A stretch of 64,000 bases of DNA from Microvirga pudoricolor (lineage in GTDB: Bacteria; Pseudomonadota; Alphaproteobacteria; Rhizobiales; Beijerinckiaceae). Positions 19,353 through 29,794 of this stretch are shown piece by piece; position 1 is the first letter of the stretch, and every line of letters starts with the position of its first letter. The notes under the pieces are model-generated. The model had not been told where the DNA came from. It saw only the letters and a program-made list of their open reading frames with translations, and did not search any database. The position numbers and the translations under genes were made by a program. The DNA lies in assembly GCF_016892705.1 (NCBI RefSeq), contig NZ_JAFEMB010000005.1, forward strand, positions 1 through 64,000, written 5' to 3'.

Positions 19353-20549
19353 ATGTCCGCCATTCCAGATGACCGCCTCGCCAAGCGCAATGCCCTCATC
19401 CTGTCCGGCGCGCAGGCCTTCGGCGGGGCGAGCCCGGCCATCGTGGTCTCGCTCGGCGGCCTCGTCGGCCAGACCCTCGCGCCCGCTCCGCAATATGCGA
19501 CCCTCCCGGTCAGCCTGATCAACCTCGGCCTCGCGCTCGGGACGATTCCGGCCGCGATGGTGATGCGCCGGGCAGGGCGGCGCACGGGCTACATCCTGGG
19601 GTCCGCCACGGGCGTCGCGGCAGGCTGCGTGGCGGCCGCCGGGATCGCCTCCGCGAGCTTCGCGCTCTTCTGTCTCGGCACGTTCATGGCCGGGTTCTGG
19701 GGCTCGTACACCCAAAGCTACCGGTTCGCCGCCACCGACACCGCTTCGGAAGCTTTCAAGCCGCGCGCGATCTCCTGGGTCATGGCGGGGGGCCTCGCCG
19801 GAGGGGTCATCGGACCGCAAATCATCATCTGGACGCGGGACGTGCTCGTCACGGCGCCGTTCGCGGCGGCCTTCCTGGGGCAGGCGGCGCTGGCCCTGCT
19901 CACTCTCGTGGTCGTGTCCTTCCTCCGGCCCGCCCCGGTGGCCTCCGCCGTCAAGCCCGGCGGACGTCCGCTGGGCGAGATCGTGTCTCAGCCCCGGTTT
20001 GTCGTGGCCGTGGTCACCGGGCTCGTCTCCTACGGGCTCATGACCTTCCTGATGACGGCCGCCCCCCTCGCGATGATCGGCTGCGGGCACTCGGTTGGAG
20101 ACGCAGCCCTCGGCATCCAGTGGCATATCCTCGCCATGTTCGGCCCGAGCTTCTTCACCGGCCGCCTGATCGCGCGCTTCGGCAAGGAGCGCATCACGGC
20201 GCTCGGCCTGGTCCTCATCGCGGCGGGCGCCGTCATGGGTCTCACGGGACTGGACCTCGTTCACTTCTGGGGCGCCCTCATCCTGCTCGGCATCGGCTGG
20301 AACTTTGGCTTCATCGGAGCCACCGCCCTGGTGACCGATTGCTACCGGCCCGAAGAGCGCAACAAGGTGCAGGCCGCCAACGACTTCCTGGTGTTCGGGT
20401 CCGTGGCCGTCGCGTCCTTTTCGTCCGGATCCCTTCTGAACTCCGGCGGATGGCTCCTGGTGAACTCCCTCGTCTTCCCGCCCATCGCCGTGGCTTTGGG
20501 CCTGCTCGCATGGCAGACGCACCGGCGCGCGGCCGCGCTATCCGCCTGA
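19353..20549 (+). CDS. MFS transporter
   Basis: A 398-residue polytopic protein with about twelve hydrophobic segments, a cytoplasmic loop near residue 75 ([12 protein letters not shown], the MFS loop-2/3 type motif) and a central polar linker around 200-215. It follows thiL by only 6 bases, so it may be co-transcribed; whether it carries a thiamine- or riboflavin-related compound cannot be told from sequence. Confidence 0.85.
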   Translation: MSAIPDDRLAKRNALILSGAQAFGGASPAIVVSLGGLVGQTLAPAPQYATLPVSLINLGLALGTIPAAMVMRRAGRRTGYILGSATGVAAGCVAAAGIASASFALFCLGTFMAGFWGSYTQSYRFAATDTASEAFKPRAISWVMAGGLAGGVIGPQIIIWTRDVLVTAPFAAAFLGQAALALLTLVVVSFLRPAPVASAVKPGGRPLGEIVSQPRFVVAVVTGLVSYGLMTFLMTAAPLAMIGCGHSVGDAALGIQWHILAMFGPSFFTGRLIARFGKERITALGLVLIAAGAVMGLTGLDLVHFWGALILLGIGWNFGFIGATALVTDCYRPEERNKVQAANDFLVFGSVAVASFSSGSLLNSGGWLLVNSLVFPPIAVALGLLAWQTHRRAAALSA

Positions 20550-20697
20550 ACTCTCCTGTGAATCTTATCCAGAAGTCGCGTTGTGGGGTGTCCTAATATT
20601 TGGCACCAAAGTCACACACCTGAGGGGAGAAGGCCGCATCGAGGCCGAGACCGGCCCTGACGAGCGACCTCCTGCCTTCCATGACAAGGATGGCACA

Positions 20698-22824
20698 ATG
20701 GCACTTACGCTGATTATTGTGGGCGGTCTGCTTTCTATTGCCTACGGCCTTTGGGCCATTTCCGACGTGATGAAGAAGGATGCCGGATCGCCTCGCATGC
20801 AGGAGATCGCGGCCGCGATCTCCGAGGGCGCCAAGGCCTATCTGCGGCGGCAGTACATGACCATCGCCATCGTGGGCGTCGTCCTGTTCGTCCTGATCGC
20901 CTACCTCCTCGGCCTGCGTGTCGCCGTGGGCTTCGCCATCGGGGCCATCCTGTCGGGCGCGGCGGGCTTCATCGGCATGAACGTCTCGGTTCGGGCCAAT
21001 GTGCGCACGGCGCAGGCGGCCACCCAGTCCCTCGGCGGCGGTCTCGACGTGGCCTTCAAGTCGGGCGCTGTTACGGGCCTGCTCGTGGCCGGCCTCGCGC
21101 TCCTTGGGGTCGCGCTCTATTTCGGCTACCTGACCCGCATCGAAGGCCTCGCGGGCTCCAGCCGCGCGGTCATCGACAGCCTCGTGGCCCTAGGCTTCGG
21201 CGCGTCCCTGATCTCCATCTTCGCCCGCCTCGGCGGCGGCATCTTCACCAAGGGCGCCGACGTGGGCGGCGATCTCGTGGGCAAGGTCGAAGCCGGCATT
21301 CCGGAGGACGATCCGCGCAACCCCGCCACCATCGCCGACAACGTGGGCGACAATGTCGGCGACTGCGCCGGCATGGCGGCCGACCTGTTCGAGACCTATG
21401 CGGTGACCATCGTGGCCACCATGGTGCTCGCCGCGATCTTCTTCGCGGGCCAGCCGGCCCTGCTGGAATCGATGCTGCTCTACCCGCTCGCCATCGGGTC
21501 CGCCTGCATCCTCACCTCCATCATCGGCACCTTCTTCGTGAAGCTCGGGCCGAACCAGTCGATCATGGGCGCCCTCTACAAGGGTCTTATCGCCACGGGA
21601 GTCCTGTCCGTTGTGGCCGTCGCGGCCGTGACCTGGGGCACCATCGGCTTCGGTCCCATCGCCGGGACGGATTACAGCGGCCTGAGCCTGTTCTGGTGCG
21701 GCGTGGCCGGCCTCGGCGTCACGGCCCTGATCGTGGTGATCACGGAATACTATACCGGGGTGGGCTACCGCCCTGTGCGCTCCATCGCCCAGGCTTCCGT
21801 CACCGGCCACGGCACGAACGTGATCCAGGGCCTCGCGGTCTCGCTCGAATCCACCGCCCTGCCGGCTATCGTCATCATGGCGGGCATCATCGTCTCCTAC
21901 TCCCTGGCGGGCCTTTTCGGCATCGCCATCGCGGTGACGGCGATGCTCGGGGTCGCCGGCATGATCGTGGCCCTCGACGCCTTCGGTCCCGTGACCGACA
22001 ATGCGGGCGGCATCGCCGAAATGGCCGGCCTGCCGAAGGACGTTCGCAAGTCCACCGACGCCTTGGATGCCGTGGGCAATACCACCAAGGCCGTTACCAA
22101 GGGCTACGCGATCGGGTCGGCGGGCCTCGGCGCTCTGGTGCTGTTCGCCGCCTATACGTCGGACCTGAACTATTTCACCCAGAACGCCGCGACCTATCCC
22201 TACTTCCAGGGCGTCCGGCCGGACTTCTCCCTGGCGAACCCGTACGTGGTGGTGGGCCTGCTCTTCGGAGGACTGATCCCATTCCTGTTCGGGGGCATTG
22301 CCATGACGGCCGTCGGACGGGCCGCCGGCTCGGTGGTGGAGGAGGTCCGCCGTCAGTTCCGGGAAAAGCCCGGCATCATGGCGGGCACGGACCGGCCTGA
22401 TTACGGCCGGGCGGTGGACATGCTCACCCGCGCCGCCATCAAGGAGATGATCGTCCCGTCGCTCCTGCCGGTCCTGGCGCCGATCGTGACTTATTTCGTG
22501 GTCTATGCGATCGCCGGGAAAAGCCAGGCCTTCTCGGCCGTGGGCGCTATGCTGCTCGGCGTCATCGTCACGGGGCTATTCGTGGCGATCTCCATGACGT
22601 CCGGCGGCGGCGCCTGGGACAATGCCAAGAAGTCCTTCGAGGACGGTTTCACGGACGAGGCGGGCGTCACCCACCAGAAGGGCTCCGAGGCTCACAAGGC
22701 TTCCGTGACCGGTGACACCGTCGGGGACCCCTACAAGGACACGGCCGGCCCGGCCGTGAACCCCGCCATCAAGATCACCAACATCATTGCGCTGTTGCTC
22801 CTGGCGGTGCTGGCGCATTCCTGA
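20698..22824 (+). CDS. hppA: Proton-translocating pyrophosphatase
   Basis: A 708-residue membrane pyrophosphatase with about 16 helices that couples PPi hydrolysis to H+ export. The pyrophosphate site is represented by [19 protein letters not shown], and a second Asp cluster is [16 protein letters not shown]. In [15 protein letters not shown] a Lys occupies the position that is Ala in K+-dependent enzymes, which indicates the K+-independent subclass. The open frame begins at 20581, but the ATG at 20698 (AAGGA before it) yields the usual short hydrophobic N-terminus. A bidirectional-looking terminator separates it from bamE, which is transcribed towards it. Confidence 0.95.
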   Translation: MALTLIIVGGLLSIAYGLWAISDVMKKDAGSPRMQEIAAAISEGAKAYLRRQYMTIAIVGVVLFVLIAYLLGLRVAVGFAIGAILSGAAGFIGMNVSVRANVRTAQAATQSLGGGLDVAFKSGAVTGLLVAGLALLGVALYFGYLTRIEGLAGSSRAVIDSLVALGFGASLISIFARLGGGIFTKGADVGGDLVGKVEAGIPEDDPRNPATIADNVGDNVGDCAGMAADLFETYAVTIVATMVLAAIFFAGQPALLESMLLYPLAIGSACILTSIIGTFFVKLGPNQSIMGALYKGLIATGVLSVVAVAAVTWGTIGFGPIAGTDYSGLSLFWCGVAGLGVTALIVVITEYYTGVGYRPVRSIAQASVTGHGTNVIQGLAVSLESTALPAIVIMAGIIVSYSLAGLFGIAIAVTAMLGVAGMIVALDAFGPVTDNAGGIAEMAGLPKDVRKSTDALDAVGNTTKAVTKGYAIGSAGLGALVLFAAYTSDLNYFTQNAATYPYFQGVRPDFSLANPYVVVGLLFGGLIPFLFGGIAMTAVGRAAGSVVEEVRRQFREKPGIMAGTDRPDYGRAVDMLTRAAIKEMIVPSLLPVLAPIVTYFVVYAIAGKSQAFSAVGAMLLGVIVTGLFVAISMTSGGGAWDNAKKSFEDGFTDEAGVTHQKGSEAHKASVTGDTVGDPYKDTAGPAVNPAIKITNIIALLLLAVLAHS

Positions 22825-22840
22825 AATCAGGCGTTTTCCA

Positions 22841-22875
22841 AAAAAAAGCCCCGGGGACCCTCCCGGGGCTTTTTG
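22841..22875 (+). terminator. Terminator between hppA and bamE
   Basis: A run of A, stem AGCCCCGGG / CCCGGGGCT with a short loop, then TTTTT. Because A and T tracts flank the stem it may stop transcription from both sides, suiting the convergent hppA and bamE genes. Confidence 0.9.
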
Positions 22876-22949
22876 CTTCCCATCGATGCAGCAAACGAAA
22901 ATGGCCGGGAAAACCCGGCCATTGCAATGTTGTGCGGGGCGGGCCCGGG

Positions 22950-23408
22950 TCAGGCGCCGAACGGGTTGAAGTTGTTCGTGCCCTTGAAGATCTGGCCCAG
23001 GAAGCTCGATTCCTCGCCGCCGGACGGGGTCGTGCGGGAGATGAAGTCGAAGACCTTGCCGTCTTGGATGCCGTAAAGGGCGACGCGCTCGACCCGGAGG
23101 CCGTTGTCGAAATAGACGGCGGTCACCTGCTGGTCGACCACGGACTCGCCGAGGAACTGAAGCGTCCGCTGCGATTTCTGGCTGATATAGTACCAGTTCT
23201 TGTTGCCGACGGTGGAGACCGTGGAGGGAGTGCCCAGGGTATTGAGGACCTGCTCGGCGCTCATGCCCTTCTTCACGCTGGCCAGGGCCTGCTCGTCGAC
23301 GATATAGCCGCGCTGGAAGGTCTCGCCGCCCATGCATCCCGCGAGGGCCGAGGTCAGGAGAGCGGCGGCCGCCAGGCGGGCCAGTGTTTTACGAGATGAA
23401 CGCGTCAT
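22950..23408 (-). CDS. bamE: Outer membrane assembly lipoprotein BamE
   Basis: A 152-residue lipoprotein of the BAM complex that inserts beta-barrels into the outer membrane. It starts MTRSSRKTLARL, has a hydrophobic signal ending in the lipobox LAGC, and contains the SmpA/OmlA fold (SVKKGMSAEQVLNTLGTPST ... WYYISQKSQRTLQFLGE). The frame continues upstream to 23516 but the ATG at 23408 directly precedes the signal peptide, so it is chosen. The upstream divergent gene is the bc1 chaperone. Confidence 0.92.
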   Translation of the reverse strand: MTRSSRKTLARLAAAALLTSALAGCMGGETFQRGYIVDEQALASVKKGMSAEQVLNTLGTPSTVSTVGNKNWYYISQKSQRTLQFLGESVVDQQVTAVYFDNGLRVERVALYGIQDGKVFDFISRTTPSGGEESSFLGQIFKGTNNFNPFGA

Positions 23409-23505
23409 ATCACTCTTCCAACGATGCGGCGCCGTTGAGCTTGCGCCTTTGGATGCGGATGGCGTACCCCGGTGTCGAGATTTTGACAAGGCAGGACACT
23501 CCAAG

Positions 23506-24048
23506 GTGATCTTCAACCTCTTTCGCAGGGATCCCCGACGCGAGATGATCGCGACCCTCTACGAGCGGGTCGCCACGGCCTCGCGGCAGCCGGGACTTTA
23601 TACCGGGTTGGGCGTGCCGGACACACTCGAGGGCCGGTTCGAATCCTTGTCTCTCCACATGATTTTGGCCCTGCGGGCCCTGCGCGGGCGGCCCGATCCG
23701 GCAGCGGAGGTCGCCAAGGACCTCACCGATGCCTTGTTTCGCGACCTGGACAGTTCCCTTCGGGAAATGGGCGTCGGCGACACGGTTGTGCCCAAGCGCA
23801 TGAAGAAGCTCGCCAGCGCCTTCTACGGCCGGGCTCACGCCTACGACGCCGCCCTCGACGCCGGGGACGAGACCGGCGTCGCGGAGGTCTTGGCCCGCAA
23901 CGTTCAGGGCAGCGACGTGCCGGCGGAGGCTCTCGCGCGTTATGTTCTGGCAGCCGACCGCCGGATCCGGCAGCCGGATCTCGATGCCATCCTGGAGAAA
24001 GGCCTCGATTTCCCGACCCCCGAAACTTTCATGGAGACGTCCCGATGA
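23506..24048 (+). CDS. Ubiquinol-cytochrome c chaperone (CBP3 family)
   Basis: A 180-residue protein starting GTG at 23506 as VIFNLFRRDPRREMIATLY; it has the CBP3 domain with GLGVPDTLEGRFESLSLHMI and VPKRMKKLASAFYGRAHAY. Homologues assist assembly of cytochrome bc1. An upstream ATG at 23332 would add residues running antisense through bamE's signal peptide region and is rejected. The stop overlaps the DUF177 start by 4 bases (ATGA), a pairing kept in many alphaproteobacteria. Confidence 0.87.
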   Translation: MIFNLFRRDPRREMIATLYERVATASRQPGLYTGLGVPDTLEGRFESLSLHMILALRALRGRPDPAAEVAKDLTDALFRDLDSSLREMGVGDTVVPKRMKKLASAFYGRAHAYDAALDAGDETGVAEVLARNVQGSDVPAEALARYVLAADRRIRQPDLDAILEKGLDFPTPETFMETSR

Positions 24049-24563
24049 CCCCGGATGAAGTTGGCCCACTGACCCGCCCGGTCGATGTCGTCCACATGCC
24101 GGCCCGGGGCACCCAGGCTCATGTTCACGCCACCGAGGAGGAGTGCCGGGCGCTCGCCCGGGACTTCAAGCTGCCCGCCATCCGCTCGCTCACGGGGGAC
24201 TTCACCCTTGAGAAGACCGCCAAGGGCATCCAGGTGCGCGGCACGGTCCGGGCGGACATCACCCAGACGTGCGTCGCGACCCTCGAGGATTTCGATTCCA
24301 CCGTCGAAGAGGACGTCGACGTGGACTTCGCGGAGCCGGAGGGCATGCCCGCCGCCCCCCCGACCGACGAACATGATTTCGACCCACCCGACGAGATCGT
24401 GAACGGCAAGATCGATCTGGGAGCCCTGACCGCCGAATTCCTGGCGCTGGGCCTCGACCCTTATCCCCGCAAGCCCGGCGCCGCCTTCGAGGGCGGCGAC
24501 AAAGACAAGGAGGAATCCCCCTTTGCGGCCCTGGCGAAGCTGAAGGGGCAGGGCGGGGACTGA
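24045..24563 (+). CDS. DUF177 (YceD) family protein
   Basis: A 172-residue acidic protein of the YceD/DUF177 family, whose bacterial members are linked to 23S rRNA or ribosome assembly and to the rpmF-plsX neighbourhood. Family traits include QTCVATLEDFDSTVEEDVDV and the C-terminal LGALTAEFLALGLDPYPRKPG with SPFAALAKLK. In many genomes plsX follows directly; here an RTX gene in the opposite direction intervenes. Confidence 0.88.
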   Translation: MTPDEVGPLTRPVDVVHMPARGTQAHVHATEEECRALARDFKLPAIRSLTGDFTLEKTAKGIQVRGTVRADITQTCVATLEDFDSTVEEDVDVDFAEPEGMPAAPPTDEHDFDPPDEIVNGKIDLGALTAEFLALGLDPYPRKPGAAFEGGDKDKEESPFAALAKLKGQGGD

Positions 24564-24632
24564 GGCCGAGTTCGCGCTTGCAGAACAGGAACCATGAGCG
24601 AGCCGGAGCGGCACGGGCCGCTCCCCAAGAAC

Positions 24633-26303
24633 TCAAATAACCATAAAATCGCCGTGCTTGATGGTCGGCTTCATCAGCAGTTCGGCAAACTTGACCGCTC
24701 CGATTTTTCCGGTCCCGTCCGCGTCGTAGTACAAAGCGCCCTTGGTCTTGTCGTAGATGATGCGGTCATCCTTCTGCTTGGCTTCCTTGCCGAGCTGGAA
24801 CGCGCCCTTTTTCAACGCACCGTCAGGTCCCACTTTCTTGAAAACATTGTTGTCGAGATGGATCTTATCGATTCTCGCCTGGAAATCCGTGATCGTATCG
24901 ACGTTTTTCCGGGAAAGCGTGGTGTTGAAAACGAATATGTCGCTCCCTAGGCCTCCGGATAACGTGTCCATTCCGCCCATGCCGCGGATGATGTCATTGC
25001 CCGATTGGCCGGACAGCCGTTCAGGCGAATTGGAGCCGATGATCGTCTTGTTGTCCGGTACCGGCGATTGGCTGCTCACGGAGATGTAGAGATTGCGATC
25101 GAGGAAGGCGCCCTTGCTATCCGTGGCGCGAACCTTGACTGTATAGCTGCTGCCAATCGTGAAGCTGATTTTGGAAGGGTCGACGAGGGTGAGGTTTGTT
25201 CCGTTGAGGGCAAACCGGCCGCCCGAACCGTCGATCAGGCTGTAGGTCAGCGTGTCCCCGTCATTCGGATCGGTGCCCTCGACCGTGCCGACCTTGGATC
25301 CGGCCACGCTGTTATGGCTCACGTAGCCGCCCATCAGCCGAACGTCGCTCGGCGCCAGATTTTGGTTACCGAAAACGATCTGCTTCTTCGTGATGCGGTA
25401 CCCGCTGCCATAGACGTCTATGTCCACAACCGTGTCACCGGCCGCCAGCGCCCGGGTGGGGGCATTGATGACGAGCGAGCGCATGAGGGCGCTGACAGCT
25501 TCGGATGAAACACCGGTGCCGAAGGAAAACGATATTGATCCGCCGTAGTAGCTCGAAGTGGAAAAGTCGGCGAGATAAGTATCTTTGAAATAGACTTTCC
25601 CTGAGCCTGAGACTGAACTCGAGAATGCGATGTTGTTGGTCGCCGTGAGGGCGATCGTGCCGTAATCTTGCCAGACCTGCTTCTTGGCGATACTCACCGA
25701 CAGGGCCTTGATGGAGTTGAAGTCGTCCGAGATGACCGCGTCCGCGTTGCTGTCGAGCGCAATCCTGTCGCCTGACTTCAACTCCCGCTTCATCTCGTCG
25801 AGTCCTGTGACCGTGGGAGCGCGATTGACGGATATCAGGCCGCTTCCGTGTCGGATCGTGTCGATCCCACGGCTATGGAGGAGGTTGATGTCATCGACGA
25901 TGAGTTCGGATCCCTCGACGATCACCGTGTCGTTCTGAGCCGAAAAGCCATTCAGGACCCTAGCCAGACGTACATCCTTCGTGGAGAGGACGGCGTTGTT
26001 CGTGTTCATGTACACGATGTTGAAATTCGTGACCGCAACCGATCTCAAATCGATCGTGTCGCCATAGAAGTCGAGCGAATTCCCGGTGCCGACCGCGTCG
26101 ATCGCTCTTACACCCGCGAGCTGACTGGCGTTCAAAACGATCCAGTCGTTGCTCGCCGTGCCCGAGATCGTCTCGAACCCCGAAAAAGTAATCTTGCGCA
26201 GGTCGAAATCGCCGCCGCCGTTCAGGATCAGCTTGTCTTCGCCGGCGCTACCCTGGAACGAACCACCTGTCAGGTCGCTACCGTATATAACTTTATCCGC
26301 CAT
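24633..26303 (-). CDS. Cadherin-like/RTX calcium-binding protein, probably secreted by a type I system
   Basis: A 556-residue protein starting MADKVIYGSD at 26303 (GGAG before it), with no N-terminal signal peptide. The first ~100 residues read like degenerate RTX (GSAGEDKLILNGGGDFDLRK). Residues ~325-415 resemble a cadherin-like module (VEGTDPNDGDTLTYSLI ... VKVRATDSKGAFLDRN). Nonapeptide RTX repeats follow (~430-460: GQSGNDIIRGMGGMDTLSGG, ending DIFVF), then a ~100-residue tail with ITDFQARIDKIHLDN, typical of T1SS substrates. It probably binds Ca2+ outside the cell; adhesion or enzyme activity is not evident. GC and codon bias are lower than in neighbours. No T1SS genes are in the window. 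Confidence 0.85.
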   Translation of the reverse strand: MADKVIYGSDLTGGSFQGSAGEDKLILNGGGDFDLRKITFSGFETISGTASNDWIVLNASQLAGVRAIDAVGTGNSLDFYGDTIDLRSVAVTNFNIVYMNTNNAVLSTKDVRLARVLNGFSAQNDTVIVEGSELIVDDINLLHSRGIDTIRHGSGLISVNRAPTVTGLDEMKRELKSGDRIALDSNADAVISDDFNSIKALSVSIAKKQVWQDYGTIALTATNNIAFSSSVSGSGKVYFKDTYLADFSTSSYYGGSISFSFGTGVSSEAVSALMRSLVINAPTRALAAGDTVVDIDVYGSGYRITKKQIVFGNQNLAPSDVRLMGGYVSHNSVAGSKVGTVEGTDPNDGDTLTYSLIDGSGGRFALNGTNLTLVDPSKISFTIGSSYTVKVRATDSKGAFLDRNLYISVSSQSPVPDNKTIIGSNSPERLSGQSGNDIIRGMGGMDTLSGGLGSDIFVFNTTLSRKNVDTITDFQARIDKIHLDNNVFKKVGPDGALKKGAFQLGKEAKQKDDRIIYDKTKGALYYDADGTGKIGAVKFAELLMKPTIKHGDFMVI

Positions 26304-26492
26304 CTCACGCTCCAAGCTACGCAACTCTGTGCAGCCCCTGATTGCCGTTAGGGCGCAAGATACACGGCAATATATCTAACGCAATAACATTTCGTTGGTC
26401 TCGGAAAGGTTCCCAACAACCCTATTGCGCCCCCGCCCTAAACCGCTATTTTCCGGCGCCTGAACCTAGAACCACGGAAGACAGTCCCGCCC

Positions 26493-27527
26493 ATGCCGAA
26501 GCCAGTGCGTATTTCGCTCGATGCGATGGGCGGGGATCATGGGCCTTCGGTGGTGGTGCCGGGGGCGGCGCTTGCCCTGGAGCGGCATCCGGACATCCGG
26601 TTCCTCATGGTCGGCAACGAGAGCCTGATCGCGCCGCTGGTGGAGCGGAACCCGAAGCTCAAAGACGTGACGGAAATCCGCCACACGGACCTCGCCATCG
26701 CCATGGACGAGAAGCCCGCCCAGGCCATCCGGATGGGACGCGGCAAGTCCTCCATGTGGAAGGCCGTGCAGGCGGTGAGGGACGGGGAGGCCGATGCCGC
26801 CGTCTCGGCCGGCAACACGGGCGCCCTCATGGCAACGGCCAAGATCTGCTTGAAAATGATGGCCCATATCGACCGCCCGGCCATCGCGGCCATGTGGCCG
26901 ACCATGCGGGGCGAAAGCATCGTGCTGGACGTGGGCGCGACCATCGGGGCGGATGCACAGCACTTCGTGGACATGGCCGTGATGGGCGCCGCCATGGCCC
27001 GCATCGTCTTCGATCTCGACCGGCCGAGCGTCGGCCTCCTCAATGTGGGCACGGAAGAGATCAAGGGTCTGGAGACCGTAAAGGAAGCCAGCCGCATCCT
27101 GCGGGACACCAAGTTTCCGAATCTCGATTATCGGGGGTTCGTCGAGGGGGACGATATCGGCAAGGGCACGGTCGACGTCGTCGTGACGGAGGGATTCACG
27201 GGTAACATCGCCCTGAAGACGGCGGAGGGCACCGCCAAGCAGATCGGCGAGTACCTGCGTTCGGCCATGAGCCGGACCCTCATGGCCAAGATCGGCTACC
27301 TGTTCGCCAAGCAGGCCTTCACGGCCCTGAGGGACAAGATGGACCCCCGCAAAGTCAATGGCGGCGTGTTCCTCGGCCTCGACGGCGTCGTGGTGAAGAG
27401 CCATGGCGGAACGGACGCGCTGGGCTTCGCCAGCGCCATCGACGTGGCCTACGATATGGCGCATTTCGAACTCATTAAGACCATCAGGACCATGCTGGAG
27501 CATGATCCGGCCGGCCAATCGGCCTGA
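26493..27527 (+). CDS. plsX: Phosphate acyltransferase PlsX
   Basis: A 344-residue enzyme that makes acyl-phosphate from acyl-ACP for phosphatidic acid synthesis. The start [14 protein letters not shown] and the blocks [14 protein letters not shown] and [14 protein letters not shown] are diagnostic. fabH begins 9 bases downstream; the two gene products share the acyl-ACP pool. Confidence 0.97.
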   Translation: MPKPVRISLDAMGGDHGPSVVVPGAALALERHPDIRFLMVGNESLIAPLVERNPKLKDVTEIRHTDLAIAMDEKPAQAIRMGRGKSSMWKAVQAVRDGEADAAVSAGNTGALMATAKICLKMMAHIDRPAIAAMWPTMRGESIVLDVGATIGADAQHFVDMAVMGAAMARIVFDLDRPSVGLLNVGTEEIKGLETVKEASRILRDTKFPNLDYRGFVEGDDIGKGTVDVVVTEGFTGNIALKTAEGTAKQIGEYLRSAMSRTLMAKIGYLFAKQAFTALRDKMDPRKVNGGVFLGLDGVVVKSHGGTDALGFASAIDVAYDMAHFELIKTIRTMLEHDPAGQSA

Positions 27528-27536
27528 GGACACCCT

Positions 27537-28514
27537 GTGAAACGTATTCGTTCCGTCGTGCGTGGCTGCGGCTCCTACCTGCCGCCCCGTCTGGTCACCA
27601 ACAAAGACCTCATGGAGTTCGTGGAAACCTCGGACGAATGGATCGTCCAGCGGACAGGCATCGAGCAACGCCACATCGCAGCCGATGACGAGACGACTTC
27701 GATTTTGGGTATCAAAGCCGCCGAGGCGGCCCTGGCGGATGCGGGCCTTCAGGCGAGCGAAATCGATCTCATCGTCTGCGCCACCTCCACGCCGGATTAT
27801 ACCTTTCCATCCACCGCGACGATGATCCAGAACGGTCTCGGCATTCATCACGGCGCCGCCTTCGACCTGCAGGCCGTGTGCACGGGCTTCGTCTACGGCG
27901 TTGCCACGGCGGACAAGTTTCTGACGTCGGGCTCCCACAAGCGCGCCCTCGTCATCGGGGCCGAGACCTTCTCGCGGATTCTCGATTGGGAGGACCGGAC
28001 CACCTGCGTGCTGTTCGGCGACGGCGCCGGCGCCATCGTGCTCGAGGCCCAGGAAGGCGAGGGGACCCCCGCCGACCGAGGCGTCCTGACCTCGCACCTC
28101 CGTTCGGACGGCCGCTATCGCGACAAGCTCTACGTGGACGGCGGTCCCGGCTCTACCAAGACCACCGGTGTGCTGAAGATGGAGGGCCGCGAGGTTTTCC
28201 GGTTTGCGGTCGGCATGGTCACGGATGTGGTCCGGGATGCCTTCGAGTCGACGCAGACCACCGCTGAGCAACTGGATTGGTTCGTGCCGCATCAGGCCAA
28301 CAAGCGCATCATCACGGCCAGCGCCGAGAAGCTGGGCATCGCACCCGAGAAGGTGGTGATCACCGTCAACAAGCACGGCAACACCTCGGCGGCTTCGATA
28401 CCGCTGGCCCTCGACACGGCCGTCAAGGATGGCCGGATCAAGAGGGGCGATCTCGTGATGATTGAGGCGATCGGCGGCGGGTTCACCTGGGGCAGCGCGC
28501 TCATCCGCTGGTAG
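27537..28514 (+). CDS. fabH: 3-oxoacyl-ACP synthase III
   Basis: A 325-residue condensing enzyme initiating fatty acid synthesis from acetyl-CoA and malonyl-ACP. The Cys-His-Asn triad is C115 (LQAVCTGF), H252 (VPHQANKRI) and N282 ([10 protein letters not shown]). The start is GTG at 27537, chosen because no closer ATG gives the conserved beginning [12 protein letters not shown]. Confidence 0.96.
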   Translation: MKRIRSVVRGCGSYLPPRLVTNKDLMEFVETSDEWIVQRTGIEQRHIAADDETTSILGIKAAEAALADAGLQASEIDLIVCATSTPDYTFPSTATMIQNGLGIHHGAAFDLQAVCTGFVYGVATADKFLTSGSHKRALVIGAETFSRILDWEDRTTCVLFGDGAGAIVLEAQEGEGTPADRGVLTSHLRSDGRYRDKLYVDGGPGSTKTTGVLKMEGREVFRFAVGMVTDVVRDAFESTQTTAEQLDWFVPHQANKRIITASAEKLGIAPEKVVITVNKHGNTSAASIPLALDTAVKDGRIKRGDLVMIEAIGGGFTWGSALIRW

Positions 28515-28663
28515 TCGGGGGATCGTCCCCGCTCGCCCTCTACGAAAGACGGGGGCGCCGCCGGCAGAAGGCCACAGGGTCTATTTTATTGGAATGAAAG
28601 CCTTTTTGGTCTTTCATACCTATTCATAGCCGGGTATTCGGCTGTGTTCGTGAGCTTGGGCGG

Positions 28664-28692
28664 TTGACCGCGCGGCACCGTCTGAATAGCGT
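28664..28692 (+). promoter_or_regulatory. Possible sigma-70-like promoter upstream of ihfA
   Basis: TTGACC at 28664 and TAGCGT at 28687 are separated by 17 bases, about 50 bases before ihfA. The -35 is good, the -10 is weak. A nearby imperfect inverted repeat (ATGAAAGCC / GGTCTTTCAT, 28594-28618) has no clear role. Confidence 0.3.
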
Positions 28693-28740
28693 CACGTTAG
28701 GGGACGGGTGGCGTAAGCCGCCAACGCTGGGGGAGCGTGA

Positions 28741-29055
28741 ATGGCCGGGAAGACTGTGACCAGAGCCGATCTGAGCGAGGCCGTGTACCAGAAGGTGGGG
28801 CTGTCGCGGACGGAATCTGCGGATCTTGTCGAATCGGTGCTCTCGGAGATCTGCAACAGCCTCGCGGCCGGCGAGACCGTGAAGCTGTCCTCTTTCGGTT
28901 CCTTCATCGTGCGCGACAAGGGCGAGCGGGTTGGGCGCAACCCGAAGACCGGCATCGAGGTGCCCATCGATCCCCGGCGCGTCATGGTCTTCAAGCCGTC
29001 CAACGTGTTGAAGGCGCGCATCAACGGTTTGGACGTCGACGACGCCGAGGATTAG
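28741..29055 (+). CDS. ihfA: Integration host factor alpha subunit
   Basis: A 104-residue HU/IHF protein that pairs with IhfB to bend DNA sharply at specific sites. Features: [18 protein letters not shown], the dimer core [19 protein letters not shown], and the IhfA-type tip [17 protein letters not shown]. It precedes a MerR-type gene by 23 bases, the widespread ihfA-merR pair. Confidence 0.94.
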   Translation: MAGKTVTRADLSEAVYQKVGLSRTESADLVESVLSEICNSLAAGETVKLSSFGSFIVRDKGERVGRNPKTGIEVPIDPRRVMVFKPSNVLKARINGLDVDDAED

Positions 29056-29078
29056 CCCTGGAGGCTCGGACCTGAGAG

Positions 29079-29609
29079 ATGGACAAGAGCCCTGACGCCT
29101 TTCGGACCATCAGCGAAGTCGCCGACGAGTTGGACGTGCCGCAGCACGTCCTCCGTTTCTGGGAAACCCGGTTCAATCCCATCAAACCCCTGAAGCGCGG
29201 GGGCGGGCGGCGATATTACCGCCGCGACGACGTGGAGCTCCTCAAGGGCATCCGCCACCTTCTCTATGGTGAAGGCTATACGATCCGCGGCGTCCAGCGC
29301 ATCCTCAAGGAAGAAGGCATTCGTTTCGTCCAGTCCGTGGGACGGGGCGAGCAGACGGTCGCGGCGCCCGAATTGGGTGAGCAGGAAGATCCCTTCGACA
29401 CGCCGTCCGCGAATGGATCGGCGCTGCCGGGCCTCGAATTGGCGGATTCGCCCCCAGCCTCGGCAGGGATACCGTCCGGCGAAACCGGCGGGTCGGGGCT
29501 CGGCGACGCCGAGATTCGGCTGCTGCAAGCCGCCTGGGCCGAATTGGATGAATGCAGGCGCGTGCTGAGCGCCCTGAAAACGCTCGCGGAACCGAACTCG
29601 CAGGAATAA
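29079..29609 (+). CDS. MerR family transcriptional regulator
   Basis: A 176-residue protein with an N-terminal winged HTH of the MerR type ([20 protein letters not shown] then [31 protein letters not shown]). The central ~60 residues are low-complexity and acidic, and the C-terminal ~35 residues form a helix. No metal-binding cysteines are present, so it is not a classical metal sensor. It is encoded right after ihfA, as in many alphaproteobacteria, but its target is unknown. Confidence 0.85.
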   Translation: MDKSPDAFRTISEVADELDVPQHVLRFWETRFNPIKPLKRGGGRRYYRRDDVELLKGIRHLLYGEGYTIRGVQRILKEEGIRFVQSVGRGEQTVAAPELGEQEDPFDTPSANGSALPGLELADSPPASAGIPSGETGGSGLGDAEIRLLQAAWAELDECRRVLSALKTLAEPNSQE

Positions 29610-29674
29610 CCGTCGATTTCCGTCGATTAGGCGATTGCTTCTCCGGGCCCGACGGCTTATATGGCGGGCTCAGT

Positions 29675-29752
29675 CGGAGCGTAGCGCAGCCCGGTTAGCG
29701 CACTAGTCTGGGGGACTAGGGGTCGGAGGTTCAAATCCTCTCGCTCCGACCA
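29675..29752 (+). tRNA. tRNA-Pro(GGG)
   Basis: A cloverleaf with acceptor stem CGGAGCG/CGCTCCG, anticodon stem CTAGT/ACTAG enclosing the loop CTGGGGG (anticodon GGG), T-arm GGAGG-TTCAAAT-CCTCT, and an encoded ACCA end. Its last 19 bases plus one are repeated (one mismatch) at 49582-49600, marking it as the integration site of the island that follows. Confidence 0.95.
29733..29751 (+). repeat. attL-like site in the 3' end of tRNA-Pro
   Basis: AAATCCTCTCGCTCCGACC within the T-arm and acceptor stem of the tRNA; matches 49582-49600 with a single C/T difference. Confidence 0.8.
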
Positions 29753-29794
29753 TTGATTTCAATGACTTAACCGGCATTGAACCTGATCCTTTCA

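Noticed and set aside
20550-20697. Riboswitch upstream of hppA or in the rib cluster
   Set aside because: No FMN, TPP or other known aptamer-like conserved core was recognisable by eye before ribD, ribH, thiL or hppA; a covariance search would be needed to exclude it firmly.
22787-23399. Forward frames over the bamE region
   Set aside because: They are antisense to bamE, which has a clear lipobox and fold, and lie beyond the hppA terminator.
26466-28376. 636-residue minus-strand frame opposite plsX and fabH
   Set aside because: Antisense shadow; His/Arg/Gly-rich, no domains, and both sense genes are certain.
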